Part shown: in pieces, positions 25,817 to 34,059 of the stretch
How the letters are laid out: every line of letters begins with the position of its first letter
How positions within the stretch are numbered: the stretch's first letter is position 1
Source of the DNA: Streptomyces griseoflavus
GTDB taxonomy: Bacteria > Actinomycetota > Actinomycetes > Streptomycetales > Streptomycetaceae
Reading direction: 5' to 3'
Assembly: GCF_014649995.1 (NCBI RefSeq)
Contig: NZ_BMUC01000003.1
Location: 399,606-463,605, forward strand
DNA: 64,000 bases
Translations under genes and position numbers: made by a program
The notes under the pieces: generated by a model
The model's input: only the letters and a program-made list of their open reading frames with translations
What the model was told of the DNA's origin: nothing
Databases searched by the model: none

Positions 25817-26500
25817 TCAGCCCACGCTGGGGACGGTCCAGTCGATCGGCTCGTGGCCCTGGGCGGCCACCGCCTCGTTGATCCGCGTGAACGGGCGGGA
25901 GCCGAAGAACTTCTTCGCCGACAGCGGCGAGGGGTGCGCGCCCTTGACCACGACGTGCCGGCTCTCGTCGATCAGCGGGAGCTTCTTCTGCGCGTAGTTG
26001 CCCCACAGCACGAAGACCGCCGGGTCGGGGCGGTCGGCGACCGCGCGGATGACCGCGTCGGTGAACCTCTCCCAGCCCCGCCCCTTGTGCGAGTTCGCCT
26101 CGCCGGCGCGGACCGTGAGCACCGCGTTGAGCAGCAGCACGCCCTGCTCGGCCCACGGCATCAGATAGCCGTTGTCCGGGACGGGCGTGCCGAGCTCGGC
26201 GTGCATCTCCTTGTAGATGTTGCGCAGGGACGGGGGGATCCGCACGCCCGGCCGGACCGAGAAGCACAGGCCGTGACCCTGGCCCTCGCCGTGGTACGGG
26301 TCCTGGCCGAGGACCAGGACCTTCACCTTGTCGTACGGCGTGGCGTCCAGCGCCGCGAAGACCTCCTCGCGGGGCGGGTAGACGGGACCCTTCGCCCGCT
26401 CCTCCTCGACGAACGCCGTCAGCTCCTTGAAATAGGGCTGCTGCAGTTCGTCGCCCAGAACCCCGCGCCAGGACTCGGGCAGCATGGCGATGTCGGTCAC
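25817..26500 (-). CDS. ung: Uracil-DNA glycosylase, family 1
   Basis: 227 aa, the usual length. The catalytic water-activating Asp lies in 'VLVLGQDPYHGEGQGHGLCF', and the minor-groove loop His in 'HPSPLSAKKFFGSRPF'. It removes uracil from DNA made by cytosine deamination or dUTP incorporation, the first step of base-excision repair. AAGGA stands 7 nt before the GTG at 26500. Confidence 0.96.
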   Translation of the reverse strand: MTDIAMLPESWRGVLGDELQQPYFKELTAFVEEERAKGPVYPPREEVFAALDATPYDKVKVLVLGQDPYHGEGQGHGLCFSVRPGVRIPPSLRNIYKEMHAELGTPVPDNGYLMPWAEQGVLLLNAVLTVRAGEANSHKGRGWERFTDAVIRAVADRPDPAVFVLWGNYAQKKLPLIDESRHVVVKGAHPSPLSAKKFFGSRPFTRINEAVAAQGHEPIDWTVPSVG

Positions 26501-26589
26501 GTCAATGTCCTTACGTGTGCGGTCACTTCCAGGCCACTGAACCTACAGGCGACCACTGACATCCGGCCCCGCGGCCGGGAGCGCCCGGC

Positions 26590-28176
26590 CTACCAGCTGG
26601 TCTTCCGGGACAGCTGCCACAGCATCATGATCGTGGAGGGGTCCATCGACCGCTCCGCGCCCGAGACGTCCCGGCTCGCCGCCACGTACTGCCGGCCCTG
26701 CCACAGGGGCAGCAGCCGCGCGTCGTCGACGAGGATCTGCTGGGCCTCCTCGAACTGCTTCACCACGTTGCCCCGGTCGCTCTCCCGGCGGGAGCTGGGC
26801 AGCAGCTTGTTGGTGATCTCGGTGGCCTCGTAGGGCGTGCCGAGCGCGTTCTGCTTGCCGACGAAGGGGGCGATGAAGTTGTCCGCGTCCGGGAAGTCGG
26901 GGGACCAGCCACGCCCGAACACCGGGTACTCGCCCTCCTGGTACCCCTCGACGTACGTCTTCCAGGGGCGGCTCTTGAGCGTGACGTCGAACAGCTTCGA
27001 CGCCTCCAGCTGCTTCTCGATCTCCTTGAACTCCAGCGCGGTCTCGGAGCCGTAGCGGTCGGTGGTGTACCAGAGGGTGAGCGGGACCGGCTCGGTGATG
27101 CCCGCGTCGGTGAGGATGTCCCGGGCCTTGTCGACGCTGGGCTCGCCGTAGTCGTCGAAGAAGCCGGTGGTGTGCCCGGTCAGGCCCTTGGGGACCATCG
27201 AGTACAGCGGGTCGACGGTGTCCCGGTAGACCTTGTGCGCGATCGCCGCGCGGTCGAGGACCTGCGCGATGGCCTGGCGCACCTCCTTCTTGCCGGCCCA
27301 CCGGTCCTTCGGGTTGAACACCAGGTAGTTGATGTCGGTCCCGGTGCCCTCGATGAGCTGGATCTCCTGCTCCTTGGAGGCCCTGCCCTGGAAGTCGATC
27401 ACGTCGCCCGCGGCCAGACCCCGGTAGGTCAGGTCGATCTCCTTGTCGCGCAGCGCCTTGACCATGGGGGCGGACTGCTGGAAGTACCGGACCGTGACCG
27501 CGTTGTTCTTCCGCTCGGCGAAGCCCTTGTAGCGGTCGTTGCGGACGAGCTCGGCCTTCTTCCCCTCCTCGTACGCCTGGAGGGTGTACGGCCCCGAACC
27601 GACGACGCCGGTGCCCTCGCGCAGCGCGTCCGACGGGTAGGAGTCCGGGGCGACGATGGACATCGCGGGGGTGGCGAGCACGAACGGGAAGGTGGCGTCC
27701 GGCTTGTTGAGGTAGAAGACGACCTCGCGCTCGCTGGGCGCCTGCACCCGCTCCAGGCTGCCCAGCAGACCGGCCGGGCCGCCGTTGACGTTGATCTCGC
27801 GGATGCGGTCGATCGAGTGCTTGACCGCCTTGGCGTCCAGGGTGCCGCCGTCGGAGAACTTCAGGCCCTCGCGCAGTTCGCAGCGGAAGACCTGGTTGGA
27901 GCTGTCGGAGAACTCGCAGCTCTCCGCGGCGTCCGGCTGCGGAGTGGTCGCACCGACCGGGTAACTCAGCAGCGTCTGATAGATGTTGCGGAACAGCTCC
28001 CAGGAACTGTCCCAGGAGGCGGCAGGATCCAGCGTGCTGGGCGAGCTGGTGGTTCCCACGACGATAGGTCCCTCGTCGTCCGGATCGCCGGGCGACAGGA
28101 AGCCGCATCCGGTCATCAGGGACGATATGGACGCGATGGCCGCCACCCGCCGCAGGCATCGGTTCCGGTTGAACAC
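26590..28176 (-). CDS. Extracellular solute-binding lipoprotein, family 5 (peptide type)
   Basis: 528 aa. The signal is 'FNRNRCLRRVAAIASISSLM' followed by TGC, a lipobox Cys. The SBP_bac_5 fold follows: 'VGTTSSPSTLDPAASWDSS', 'CELREGLKFSDGGTLDAKAV', 'VGSGPYTLQAYEEGKK'. It should bind oligopeptides or nickel-like ligands outside the cell for an ABC importer, but no permease or ATPase gene is next to it. The GTG at 28176 is chosen because GAGGAG lies 7 nt before it; a TTG at 28269 only adds a non-signal extension. Confidence 0.88.
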   Translation of the reverse strand: MFNRNRCLRRVAAIASISSLMTGCGFLSPGDPDDEGPIVVGTTSSPSTLDPAASWDSSWELFRNIYQTLLSYPVGATTPQPDAAESCEFSDSSNQVFRCELREGLKFSDGGTLDAKAVKHSIDRIREINVNGGPAGLLGSLERVQAPSEREVVFYLNKPDATFPFVLATPAMSIVAPDSYPSDALREGTGVVGSGPYTLQAYEEGKKAELVRNDRYKGFAERKNNAVTVRYFQQSAPMVKALRDKEIDLTYRGLAAGDVIDFQGRASKEQEIQLIEGTGTDINYLVFNPKDRWAGKKEVRQAIAQVLDRAAIAHKVYRDTVDPLYSMVPKGLTGHTTGFFDDYGEPSVDKARDILTDAGITEPVPLTLWYTTDRYGSETALEFKEIEKQLEASKLFDVTLKSRPWKTYVEGYQEGEYPVFGRGWSPDFPDADNFIAPFVGKQNALGTPYEATEITNKLLPSSRRESDRGNVVKQFEEAQQILVDDARLLPLWQGRQYVAASRDVSGAERSMDPSTIMMLWQLSRKTSW

Positions 28177-28313
28177 GCGCACGCTCCTCGATCTGCCATG
28201 CCAAGGGTCGGCAGACCATACCGCAGTGACACGCCCGCTGACCCTCTTCTGTGCGGCCCTTGAGATCAACTTGCGATGACTACGTTGTCACGCGCCGTCA
28301 TGTGTCCGATACG

Positions 28314-28354
28314 CCGGCACGGGCGCCGTTTTCGTCAACGGGCGCCCGTGCCGG
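28314..28354 (-). terminator. Perfect hairpin, second of a tandem pair
   Basis: CCGGCACGGGCGCC and GGCGCCCGTGCCGG pair over 14 bp with a 13-nt loop. It lies about 60-100 bp after the SDR stop and before the promoter region of the solute-binding protein gene. Confidence 0.6.
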
Positions 28355-28364
28355 AGCGGTCCTG

Positions 28365-28407
28365 GACGCCCGCCCGCGCGTGTGCGTGGCACGCGCGGGC
28401 GGGCGTC
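28365..28407 (-). terminator. Perfect 18-bp hairpin terminator after the SDR gene
   Basis: GACGCCCGCCCGCGCGTG and its exact complement pair with a 7-nt loop, 6 bp after the SDR stop codon. There is no U tract. A second hairpin follows at 28314-28354. Confidence 0.7.
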
Positions 28408-28412
28408 GCGGG

Positions 28413-29171
28413 TCAGGCCACGCCCGCGTTCAGGAAGATGCCGCCGTCGACCACCAGCGTCTGGCCGGTGACCCAGTCCGACTGTTCGGAGGTGAGGAAG
28501 GCGGCGGCGCCGCCGATGTCGGACGGCACGCCGAGCCGGCCCAGCGGGTAGCCGGCGGCGGCCTCCTCCTCCCGGCCCTCGTAGAGCGCCTGCGCGAACT
28601 TGGTCTTCACCACCGCCGGGGCGATGGCGTTGACCCGCACCCTCGGCGCGAACTCGTGCGCGAGCTGCTGGGTCAGGTTGATGAGCGCGGCCTTGCTGAC
28701 GCCGTAGGCGGCGATGAACGGCGAGGGCGCGAGGCCGGCGACGGAGGCGATGTTGACGATCGCGCCGCCGTTGTCCTTCTGCCAGGCGTGCCAGGTCTTC
28801 TGCGCGAAGCCCAGCGCCGAGATCACGTTGGTCTCGAACACCTTGCGCGCCACGTTCAGGTCGAGGTCGGCGATCGGCCCGAACACCGGGTTGGTGCCGG
28901 CGTTGTTGACGAGGTAGTCGACGCGGCCGAAGGCCTCCATGGCGCGCTCCACGGCGACGGCCTGGTGGGCCTCGTCGTGCGCCTTGCCGGCGACGTACAC
29001 GGCCCGGTCGGGGCCGAGCTTCTCGACGGCTTCCTTGAGGGCGTCCTCGCCCCGGCCGGTGATGCAGACCCGGTCGCCGCGCGCGACGAGGGCCTCGGCG
29101 ACGCCGTAGCCGATGCCGCGGCTGGCGCCGGTGATCAGGGCGACCTTGCCCGAGAGTTCCACAGCAGTCAT
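28413..29171 (-). CDS. SDR-family oxidoreductase
   Basis: 252 aa classical SDR. 'ALITGASRGIGYGVAEAL' binds the cofactor, 'VNNAGTNPVFG' follows, and the active site is Ser in 'VNIASVAGLAPSPF' with Tyr/Lys in 'AAYGVSKAALINL'. It resembles 3-oxoacyl-ACP reductase-like SDRs of fatty-acid and polyketide metabolism. It follows a fabG-like gene by 13 bp on the same strand, so the two probably form one operon acting on related acyl substrates. The start ATG at 29171 has GGAAG upstream. Confidence 0.9.
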   Translation of the reverse strand: MTAVELSGKVALITGASRGIGYGVAEALVARGDRVCITGRGEDALKEAVEKLGPDRAVYVAGKAHDEAHQAVAVERAMEAFGRVDYLVNNAGTNPVFGPIADLDLNVARKVFETNVISALGFAQKTWHAWQKDNGGAIVNIASVAGLAPSPFIAAYGVSKAALINLTQQLAHEFAPRVRVNAIAPAVVKTKFAQALYEGREEEAAAGYPLGRLGVPSDIGGAAAFLTSEQSDWVTGQTLVVDGGIFLNAGVA

Positions 29172-29184
29172 GTTCCCGGTCTTC

Positions 29185-29946
29185 CTAGTCGAGCGGTCCG
29201 CCGGCGACGTACAGCACCTGGCCGGAGACGAATCCGGCGGCTTCACCGGTGAAGAAGGCGATGGCGTTGGCGATGTCCTCGGGGTAGCCGACGCGGGCGA
29301 CCGGGATCTGGGTGGCGGCGGCGGCCTTGAAGTCCTCGAAGCCCATGCCGACGCGGTCGGCGGTGGCCTTGGTCATCTCGGTGGCGATGAAGCCGGGGGC
29401 GACGGCGTTGGCGGTGATGCCGAACTTGCCGAGTTCCTTGGCGAGGGTCTTGGTGAAGCCCTGCAGACCGGCCTTGGCGGCCGAGTAGTTGACCTGGCCG
29501 CGGTTGCCGAGCGCGGAGGAGGAGGACAGGTTGACGATCCGTCCGAACCCGGCGTCGACCATGTACTTCTGGCAGGCCTTCGACATCAGGAAGGCGCCGC
29601 GCAGGTGCACGTTCATGACGGTGTCCCAGTCGGAGACGCTCATCTTGAACAGCAGGTTGTCACGGAGCACGCCCGCGTTGTTGACCAGGACGGTCGGCGC
29701 GCCGAGTTCCTCGGCGACGCGCGCGACGGCGGCCTCCACCTGTGCCTCGTCGGAGACGTCGCAGCCGACCGCGAGGGCCGTGCCACCGGCGGCGGTGATC
29801 TTCTCGACGGTGTCCTTGCAGGCCGCCTCGTCCAGGTCGATCACGGCGACCGCGTGGCCTTCGGCGGCCAGTCGTACGGCGGTGGCGGCGCCGATGCCGC
29901 GCGCGGCGCCGGTGACGACCGCGACCCGCTGCTCAGTGGTGGACAT
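29185..29946 (-). CDS. fabG: 3-oxoacyl-[ACP] reductase (FabG-like)
   Basis: 253 aa SDR. 'VVTGAARGIGAATAVRLAAE' at the N terminus, 'VNNAGVLRDNLLFKMSVSDW' (the FabG-type NNAG with RD), Ser in 'NLSSSSALGNRGQ' and Tyr/Lys in 'NYSAAKAGLQGFTK'. FabG-type enzymes reduce 3-ketoacyl-ACP or -CoA with NADPH. GAGGAG lies 8-9 nt before the ATG at 29946. A TTGACA-N17-TAGCGT promoter and an operator-like palindrome precede it. Confidence 0.9.
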   Translation of the reverse strand: MSTTEQRVAVVTGAARGIGAATAVRLAAEGHAVAVIDLDEAACKDTVEKITAAGGTALAVGCDVSDEAQVEAAVARVAEELGAPTVLVNNAGVLRDNLLFKMSVSDWDTVMNVHLRGAFLMSKACQKYMVDAGFGRIVNLSSSSALGNRGQVNYSAAKAGLQGFTKTLAKELGKFGITANAVAPGFIATEMTKATADRVGMGFEDFKAAAATQIPVARVGYPEDIANAIAFFTGEAAGFVSGQVLYVAGGPLD

Positions 29947-29994
29947 TGCTGCTTCTCCTCGCCCTTGGATGCGGCTCCGCGGCCGGACTCGTTC

Positions 29995-30012
29995 AATGAG
30001 CGACCGCTTAGT
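29995..30012. promoter_or_regulatory. Candidate TetR-type operator before the fabG operon
   Basis: AATGAGCGACCGCTTAGT is an imperfect 18-bp palindrome (arms match at 6 of 8 positions, outer A/T included). It resembles the TAAGCG-N2-CGCTTA sites of actinobacterial TetR regulators of acyl-CoA genes. It sits just downstream of the predicted transcription start, so a bound repressor would block elongation. Confidence 0.5.
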
Positions 30013-30028
30013 ACCTTCAGCAGACGTG

Positions 30029-30057
30029 ACGCTAGAAGCCCTGGCACCCGGTGTCAA
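30029..30057 (-). promoter_or_regulatory. Housekeeping-type promoter of the fabG-SDR operon
   Basis: On the minus strand TTGACA (30052-30057) and TAGCGT (30029-30034) are separated by exactly 17 bp, a near-consensus HrdB promoter. The start would be near 30022, leaving a leader of about 75 nt before fabG. The rest of the 286-bp gap up to 30232 shows nothing else clear. Confidence 0.75.
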
Positions 30058-30232
30058 CGGCGCACCGCCCGGGTGTGATCCATTCCCCGCCCGGACGCCG
30101 CCTCCGGCCGTCCGCACCCGCCGCGCGGCGGTCGGCGCGGAGCACCCGATCGGCCCAGCGCCGCGCGCCCGGCCGCCGGCCGGCCCCTAGCGTCGAAGCG
30201 CGAGCCACCCGAGACCGGAAAGGAGGCGCTCC

Positions 30233-30754
30233 ATGCGTCGTCGCACCGGTGCCATGGGCACACTGATCGCGCTCGCCGCGATCGTGCCGCTGGCCGACCC
30301 CGCGCAGGCCCAGGACCTGGACTGCAGCGACTTCACCTACCAGGAGGACGCGCAGACCTTCTTCGACCTGGACAGGAGTGATCCGCACCGGCTCGACGAG
30401 GACCCCGGTCCGGACGACGGCCTGGCCTGCGAGGCACTGCCCCGGCGCGGCCTCACCTCATCCACCTTCCGGCCCGCGCCGGTCGGTCCCCCGCCCACCC
30501 GGCCGGCGTCACCGTCGCCGACGACCGCTCCGCCCACCAGGACCGCGGCTCCCACGGCGACCGGGGCTCCCACCCGGCCGCCGGTGACGCCCACCGCGAC
30601 CCCCACCTCGGTGGCCCCGACGCGGGGTGTGGAGGGCGGGCTGGGCGGCTCCTCGGACGCCGGTCCGAGCGGCTGGGACCTGGGCATGGGAGCGACGTTC
30701 GTGACCGGCGCCGTCCTCGCGGCGGGACACCTGGTGAAGCGCCGCCGCTCCTGA
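30233..30754 (+). CDS. Secreted Excalibur-domain protein with C-terminal membrane anchor
   Basis: 173 aa. A signal peptide of about 25 residues ends at 'ADPAQAQ'. The Excalibur calcium-binding motif follows: 'LDCSDFTYQEDAQTFFDLDR' then 'DPHRLDEDPGPDDGLACE' with paired Cys. A Pro/Thr-rich spacer (about 75-130) leads to a hydrophobic segment 'MGATFVTGAVLAAGHLV' and KRRRS, the shape of a wall-spanning anchored protein. AAGGAGG precedes the ATG at 30233. Function unknown beyond probable Ca2+ binding at the surface. Confidence 0.85.
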   Translation: MRRRTGAMGTLIALAAIVPLADPAQAQDLDCSDFTYQEDAQTFFDLDRSDPHRLDEDPGPDDGLACEALPRRGLTSSTFRPAPVGPPPTRPASPSPTTAPPTRTAAPTATGAPTRPPVTPTATPTSVAPTRGVEGGLGGSSDAGPSGWDLGMGATFVTGAVLAAGHLVKRRRS

Positions 30755-30756
30755 CG

Positions 30757-30789
30757 GGGCGTGGAGGGAGGCGGCCGTCCTCCACGCCC
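30757..30789. terminator. Hairpin between convergent genes
   Basis: GGGCGTGGAGG and CCTCCACGCCC pair over 11 bp around an 11-nt loop, between the Excalibur gene and the DUF3037 gene. It can serve both strands. Confidence 0.65.
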
Positions 30790-30792
30790 GGT

Positions 30793-31176
30793 TCAGCGGA
30801 CGAGCAGGTCGAGCAGCCGCTCCGCCTCCGCCGCGGGATCGGCGGTGAGCCCGGTGTGCACGGGACCGGGCTGGACGATGGTGGACCGGGGCGCGATCAG
30901 CCAGCGGAAGCGCCGTCCCGCGTCGTCCCCCGCCGCCTGCCCCGCCGCGTTCCCGCCCGCGCAGACGCCTTCGACCGCGCGCAGCGCCGCCCGCACGCCG
31001 GGCAGGTCGGCACCGGGGTCGAGGGCCAGCAGCCGCGCCTCGTCGAGGTGGGTGCGGGCCATGACGAAGGACCGGTGACGGCAGTACACGAGCACCCCGG
31101 CGTTGACGCACTCGCCGCGTTCGATGCGCGGTACGACCCTCAGCAGGGCGTACTCGTAGACGTACCGGTCGTTCAC
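30793..31176 (-). CDS. DUF3037 protein, partner of a HipA-like kinase
   Basis: 127 aa. It opens with the DUF3037 signature 'YVYEYALLRVVPRIERGECV' and 'NAGVLVYCRHRSFVMAR', and ends in a short helical tail. The family has no known activity. The GTG at 31176 overlaps the stop of the HipA-like gene as GTGA, so the two proteins are made together and probably form one system. In other genomes DUF3037 also sits beside a HipA-like protein, as I recall. Confidence 0.85.
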   Translation of the reverse strand: MNDRYVYEYALLRVVPRIERGECVNAGVLVYCRHRSFVMARTHLDEARLLALDPGADLPGVRAALRAVEGVCAGGNAAGQAAGDDAGRRFRWLIAPRSTIVQPGPVHTGLTADPAAEAERLLDLLVR

Positions 31177-31937
31177 TGGTTCCCCCGGAGGCCGTGGATG
31201 TCGCGGTGGACGGTGGTCGCGCGGGCGAGCAGCGGCCGCGCGTAGGCCAGCCGCAGCGCCTCGGGCGAGTCGAAGCCCGGCTCCCCGGTCAGCCAGGCGT
31301 CGGGGACCTCCGCGGTGACCTCGGCCAGCAGTTCCTCGGTCACCCGCGGCGCGAGCTCCGCCGCGGCGGCCGCGACGTCCGGTGCGAAGGTGCTCAGCGC
31401 GTGGTCGGACGCGTCGTAGGGGCGGGCGGCGGAGGCGGCGGCGCCGGGCCAGTTGTGGTGCCAGATCATCGTCGCGCCGTGGTCGATGAGCCACAGTCCG
31501 TCCCGCAGGCGGAGCATGTTGGGGTTGCGCCAGGAGCGGTCGACGTTGTTGACCAGCGCGTCGAACCAGACGATCCGTCCGGCCTCCTCCGGGCTCACCT
31601 CGAAGGCGAGCGGGTCGAAGCCGACGGCGCCGGAGAGGAAGTCCATGCCGAGGTTGGTGCCGCCGCTGGATCTCAGCAGGTGCTGCACCTCCGGCTCGGG
31701 CTCGCCGAGCCCCAGTACGGGGTCGAGCTCGACGGTGACCAGCCGCGGTACCCGCAGCCCCAGCCGGCGGGCGAGCTCCCCGCACACCACCTCGGCGACC
31801 AGCGTCTTGCGGCCCTGTCCGGCGCCGGCGAACTTCAGGACGTAGGTCCCGAGGTCGTCGGCCTCGATCAGTCCCGGCAGCGAGCCTCCCTCGCGCAGCG
31901 GCGCGATGAAACGGGTCGCGATGACTTCCTTGAGCAT
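31173..31937 (-). CDS. HipA-like kinase-fold protein
   Basis: 254 aa, shorter than HipA (about 440 aa), with only the kinase-like core. It has 'LPGLIEADDLGTYVLKFAGA' (nucleotide-contacting Lys in YVLKF), the catalytic-loop look-alike 'WFDALVNNVDRSWRNPNMLR' (Asp, Asn) and the metal-binding 'LWLIDHGATM' in place of DFD/DFG. These residues suggest an active phosphotransferase, not a degraded copy. There is no HipB antitoxin gene; DUF3037 follows with a GTGA overlap. TAACCT stands 6 nt before the ATG at 31937, so the mRNA is probably leaderless. Confidence 0.82.
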   Translation of the reverse strand: MLKEVIATRFIAPLREGGSLPGLIEADDLGTYVLKFAGAGQGRKTLVAEVVCGELARRLGLRVPRLVTVELDPVLGLGEPEPEVQHLLRSSGGTNLGMDFLSGAVGFDPLAFEVSPEEAGRIVWFDALVNNVDRSWRNPNMLRLRDGLWLIDHGATMIWHHNWPGAAASAARPYDASDHALSTFAPDVAAAAAELAPRVTEELLAEVTAEVPDAWLTGEPGFDSPEALRLAYARPLLARATTVHRDIHGLRGNQ

Positions 31938-32137
31938 CGCCCCAGGTTACTGGCGCGTCGCCGCACGTCGGCGGGGGCGGGGCGGGAGGCGCGGCCGTCC
32001 GACAGGGAAACGACAGCTGTGGCTTACGCCCGTCCGACCGGAGGCACGCCAAGCTCTCGTCACTGCCTGAACGGCGTGGCCCCGCTGACCGTACCTCTCC
32101 CCGGATCACCTGTCCGCCCCGGAAGGGAAACACCGGC

Positions 32138-32614
32138 ATGACCGCATCGCTTCACTCCGCATCGGGACCCGCCCGCCGCACCGTCGTCGCGGCGGCGGGG
32201 GCGGCGGGCCTCGCCGTCGCGCTGACCGCGTGCGGCGGTTCCGACGACGACGCGTCGAGTTCCCCGGTGGAATCCGGGACCTCGGGCGGCGCACCGGACG
32301 ACGGCGGGGGCGGCGATGCCGCCGGTGGCGCGCCGCTCGCCAGGACCGCCGACATCCCCGAGGGCGGCGGGAAGGTCTTCGCCGACCGCAAGGTGGTCGT
32401 CACCCAGCCGTCGGCGGGCGAGTTCAAGGCGTTCTCGGCGACCTGCACCCACCAGGGGTGCGCGGTGAAGAGCGTCGCCGACGGTGTGATCAACTGCCCC
32501 TGTCACAACAGCGACTTCTCCATCACCGACGGCAGTGTGCGCGGCGGCCCGGCCACGAAGCCGCTGCCCGCGGTGGAGATCACCGTCAGCGGGGACTCGA
32601 TCACCCTCGCCTGA
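32138..32614 (+). CDS. Rieske [2Fe-2S] lipoprotein
   Basis: 158 aa. The N terminus has twin Arg, a hydrophobic stretch 'TVVAAAGAAGLAVALTAC' and a lipobox Cys at residue 32, so it is a candidate Tat-exported lipoprotein. After an acidic Gly/Ser/Asp linker comes a Rieske domain with both cluster loops, 'CTHQGCAV' and 'CPCHNSDFSI'. The PxxG loop is 'GGPATKPLP'. Such small Rieske proteins carry electrons outside the membrane; the partner oxidoreductase is not in view. AAGGGA precedes the ATG at 32138. Confidence 0.9.
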   Translation: MTASLHSASGPARRTVVAAAGAAGLAVALTACGGSDDDASSSPVESGTSGGAPDDGGGGDAAGGAPLARTADIPEGGGKVFADRKVVVTQPSAGEFKAFSATCTHQGCAVKSVADGVINCPCHNSDFSITDGSVRGGPATKPLPAVEITVSGDSITLA

Positions 32615-32655
32615 ACCGGCCGCGCCGGGTACGACGTGAGAGAAGAAGGGACCGT

Positions 32656-33126
32656 ATGACCGCCACGCAGCGCCGGGGCCGCAGGATCATGATGACGCCG
32701 GGGGAACTGGACGATTTCCTCACCGTCCAGCGCACCTGCCGGGTCGCCACGGTGTCCGCCGACGGGGCTCCGCACGTCAGCACGCTCTGGTTCGCCTGGG
32801 ACGGCACCTCGCTGTGGCTCTACTCCGTGGTGCGCAGCAGGCGCTGGGCGGATCTGCGGCGGGATCCGCGGGTGGCGGTCGTGGTCGACACGGGTGAGGA
32901 GTACGACGAGTTGCGCGGTGCGGAGCTCTCCGGACGGGTGGAGTTCGTGGGCGAGATCCCGCGGACCGGCGAGCTGCGGGCGGAACTCGACGTCCCGGAG
33001 ACGTTGTTCGCCCGCAAGAACTTCGGCCTGGACGAGATGCCGCACGACGGCCGGCACGCCTGGCTGCGGCTGACCCCGGAGAAGATCGTCTCCTGGGACT
33101 TCAGGAAGCTGTCGACGCTGTCGTAG
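32656..33126 (+). CDS. Pyridoxamine 5'-phosphate oxidase-like flavin/F420-binding protein
   Basis: 156 aa, split-barrel fold of the PNPOx/FDOR family. 'CRVATVSADGAPHVSTLWFA' and 'LYSVVRSRRWADLRRDPRVA' are typical strands and the cofactor-contacting segment. Members bind FMN, F420, biliverdin or haem; the short length is closer to F420-dependent or biliverdin-type FDORs than to true PdxH. GAAGGGA stands about 7 nt before the ATG. Its 3' end overlaps the convergent LysR gene by 26 bp. Confidence 0.82.
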   Translation: MTATQRRGRRIMMTPGELDDFLTVQRTCRVATVSADGAPHVSTLWFAWDGTSLWLYSVVRSRRWADLRRDPRVAVVVDTGEEYDELRGAELSGRVEFVGEIPRTGELRAELDVPETLFARKNFGLDEMPHDGRHAWLRLTPEKIVSWDFRKLSTLS

Positions 33127-34051
33127 GGTTCGCGCGGCCGGCCGCGTCTCCCCCGACGCGCTGCCCCGCCGCCCGCAGTGCCCGCACCGCCGCCCGGATG
33201 GACGGGCGGCGGTCCGCGTCCGCGCGCCAGACCACGAAGACGTGCCGGCGCACGCGCTGCCGGAGCGGGACGGTCACCACGTCGCCGGGCAGCGGGTCGC
33301 GGCCCAGCAGGGGGGCGATACAGACGCCGAGTCCCGCCGCGACCAGGGCGAGCTGGGTGTGGCTCTCGGCGGCGAGGTGGCCGACGACCGGCTCGATGCC
33401 CTTGGAGCGCAGGGTGAACATCAGCCACTCGTGGCAGAACTCGCCCTCGCCCCAGGTGATCCACTCGTCGTCGGCCAGTTCGGCGAGGTCCACCTCCTCG
33501 CGTCCGGCCAGCCGGTGGCCGGCCGGGAGCGCCACGTCGGCCGGGTCGTCGAGCAGCAGCGCCTTGACCAGGCCGTCGGGCAGCGGCATCGGCTTGTTGT
33601 ACCAGTCGAGCACGACGGCGAGGTCGAGGTCGCCCCGTACGACGCCCCGGATGCCCCGCTCGGGTTCCAGTTCCCGGGAGCGCACGCGCAGCGCCGGGTG
33701 CGCTGCGCGCAGATCGGCGAGGGCGGCCGGGAACAGTCCCCGCGCGGCGGTCGGGAACGCCGAGACCCGCAGTTCGCCGGCGACCTGCCCGCGCTGCGCC
33801 TCCAGATCGGACTGGGCGAGTTCGACCTGCGACAGGATGCGGGCGGCGTGTTCGGCGAGCAGCCGGCCCGCGTCGGTGAGCCGGACACCGCGCCCGTTCT
33901 TCGCCAGCAGTCGCTGGCCGGCCTCCCGCTCCAGCTTCGCCATCTGCTGGGAGACGGCGGAGGTGGTGATGTGCAGTCCTTCGGCCGCGCCGCTGACCGA
34001 GCCGTGCCGGGCGAGGGCGTCGAGGGTGCGCAGGCGCTCCAGGTTCAACAT
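33101..34051 (-). CDS. LysR-family regulator
   Basis: 316 aa. LysR helix-turn-helix at about residues 3-62 ('LERLRTLDALARHGSVSGAA' then 'EGLHITTSAVSQQMAKLERE'), followed by a two-lobed co-inducer domain. The ATG at 34051 has no ribosome site but a TAGCAT box 7 nt upstream, so the mRNA is probably leaderless. It diverges from an EamA transporter gene across repeated CGAGAT motifs and most likely controls export by that protein. Confidence 0.9.
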   Translation of the reverse strand: MLNLERLRTLDALARHGSVSGAAEGLHITTSAVSQQMAKLEREAGQRLLAKNGRGVRLTDAGRLLAEHAARILSQVELAQSDLEAQRGQVAGELRVSAFPTAARGLFPAALADLRAAHPALRVRSRELEPERGIRGVVRGDLDLAVVLDWYNKPMPLPDGLVKALLLDDPADVALPAGHRLAGREEVDLAELADDEWITWGEGEFCHEWLMFTLRSKGIEPVVGHLAAESHTQLALVAAGLGVCIAPLLGRDPLPGDVVTVPLRQRVRRHVFVVWRADADRRPSIRAAVRALRAAGQRVGGDAAGRANPTTASTAS

Positions 34052-34059
34052 GTAAGCGA

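Noticed and set aside
31173-31937. Classical HipBA toxin-antitoxin locus
   Set aside because: No HipB gene, and the kinase is the short HipA-like type; reported instead as HipA-like/DUF3037 pair.
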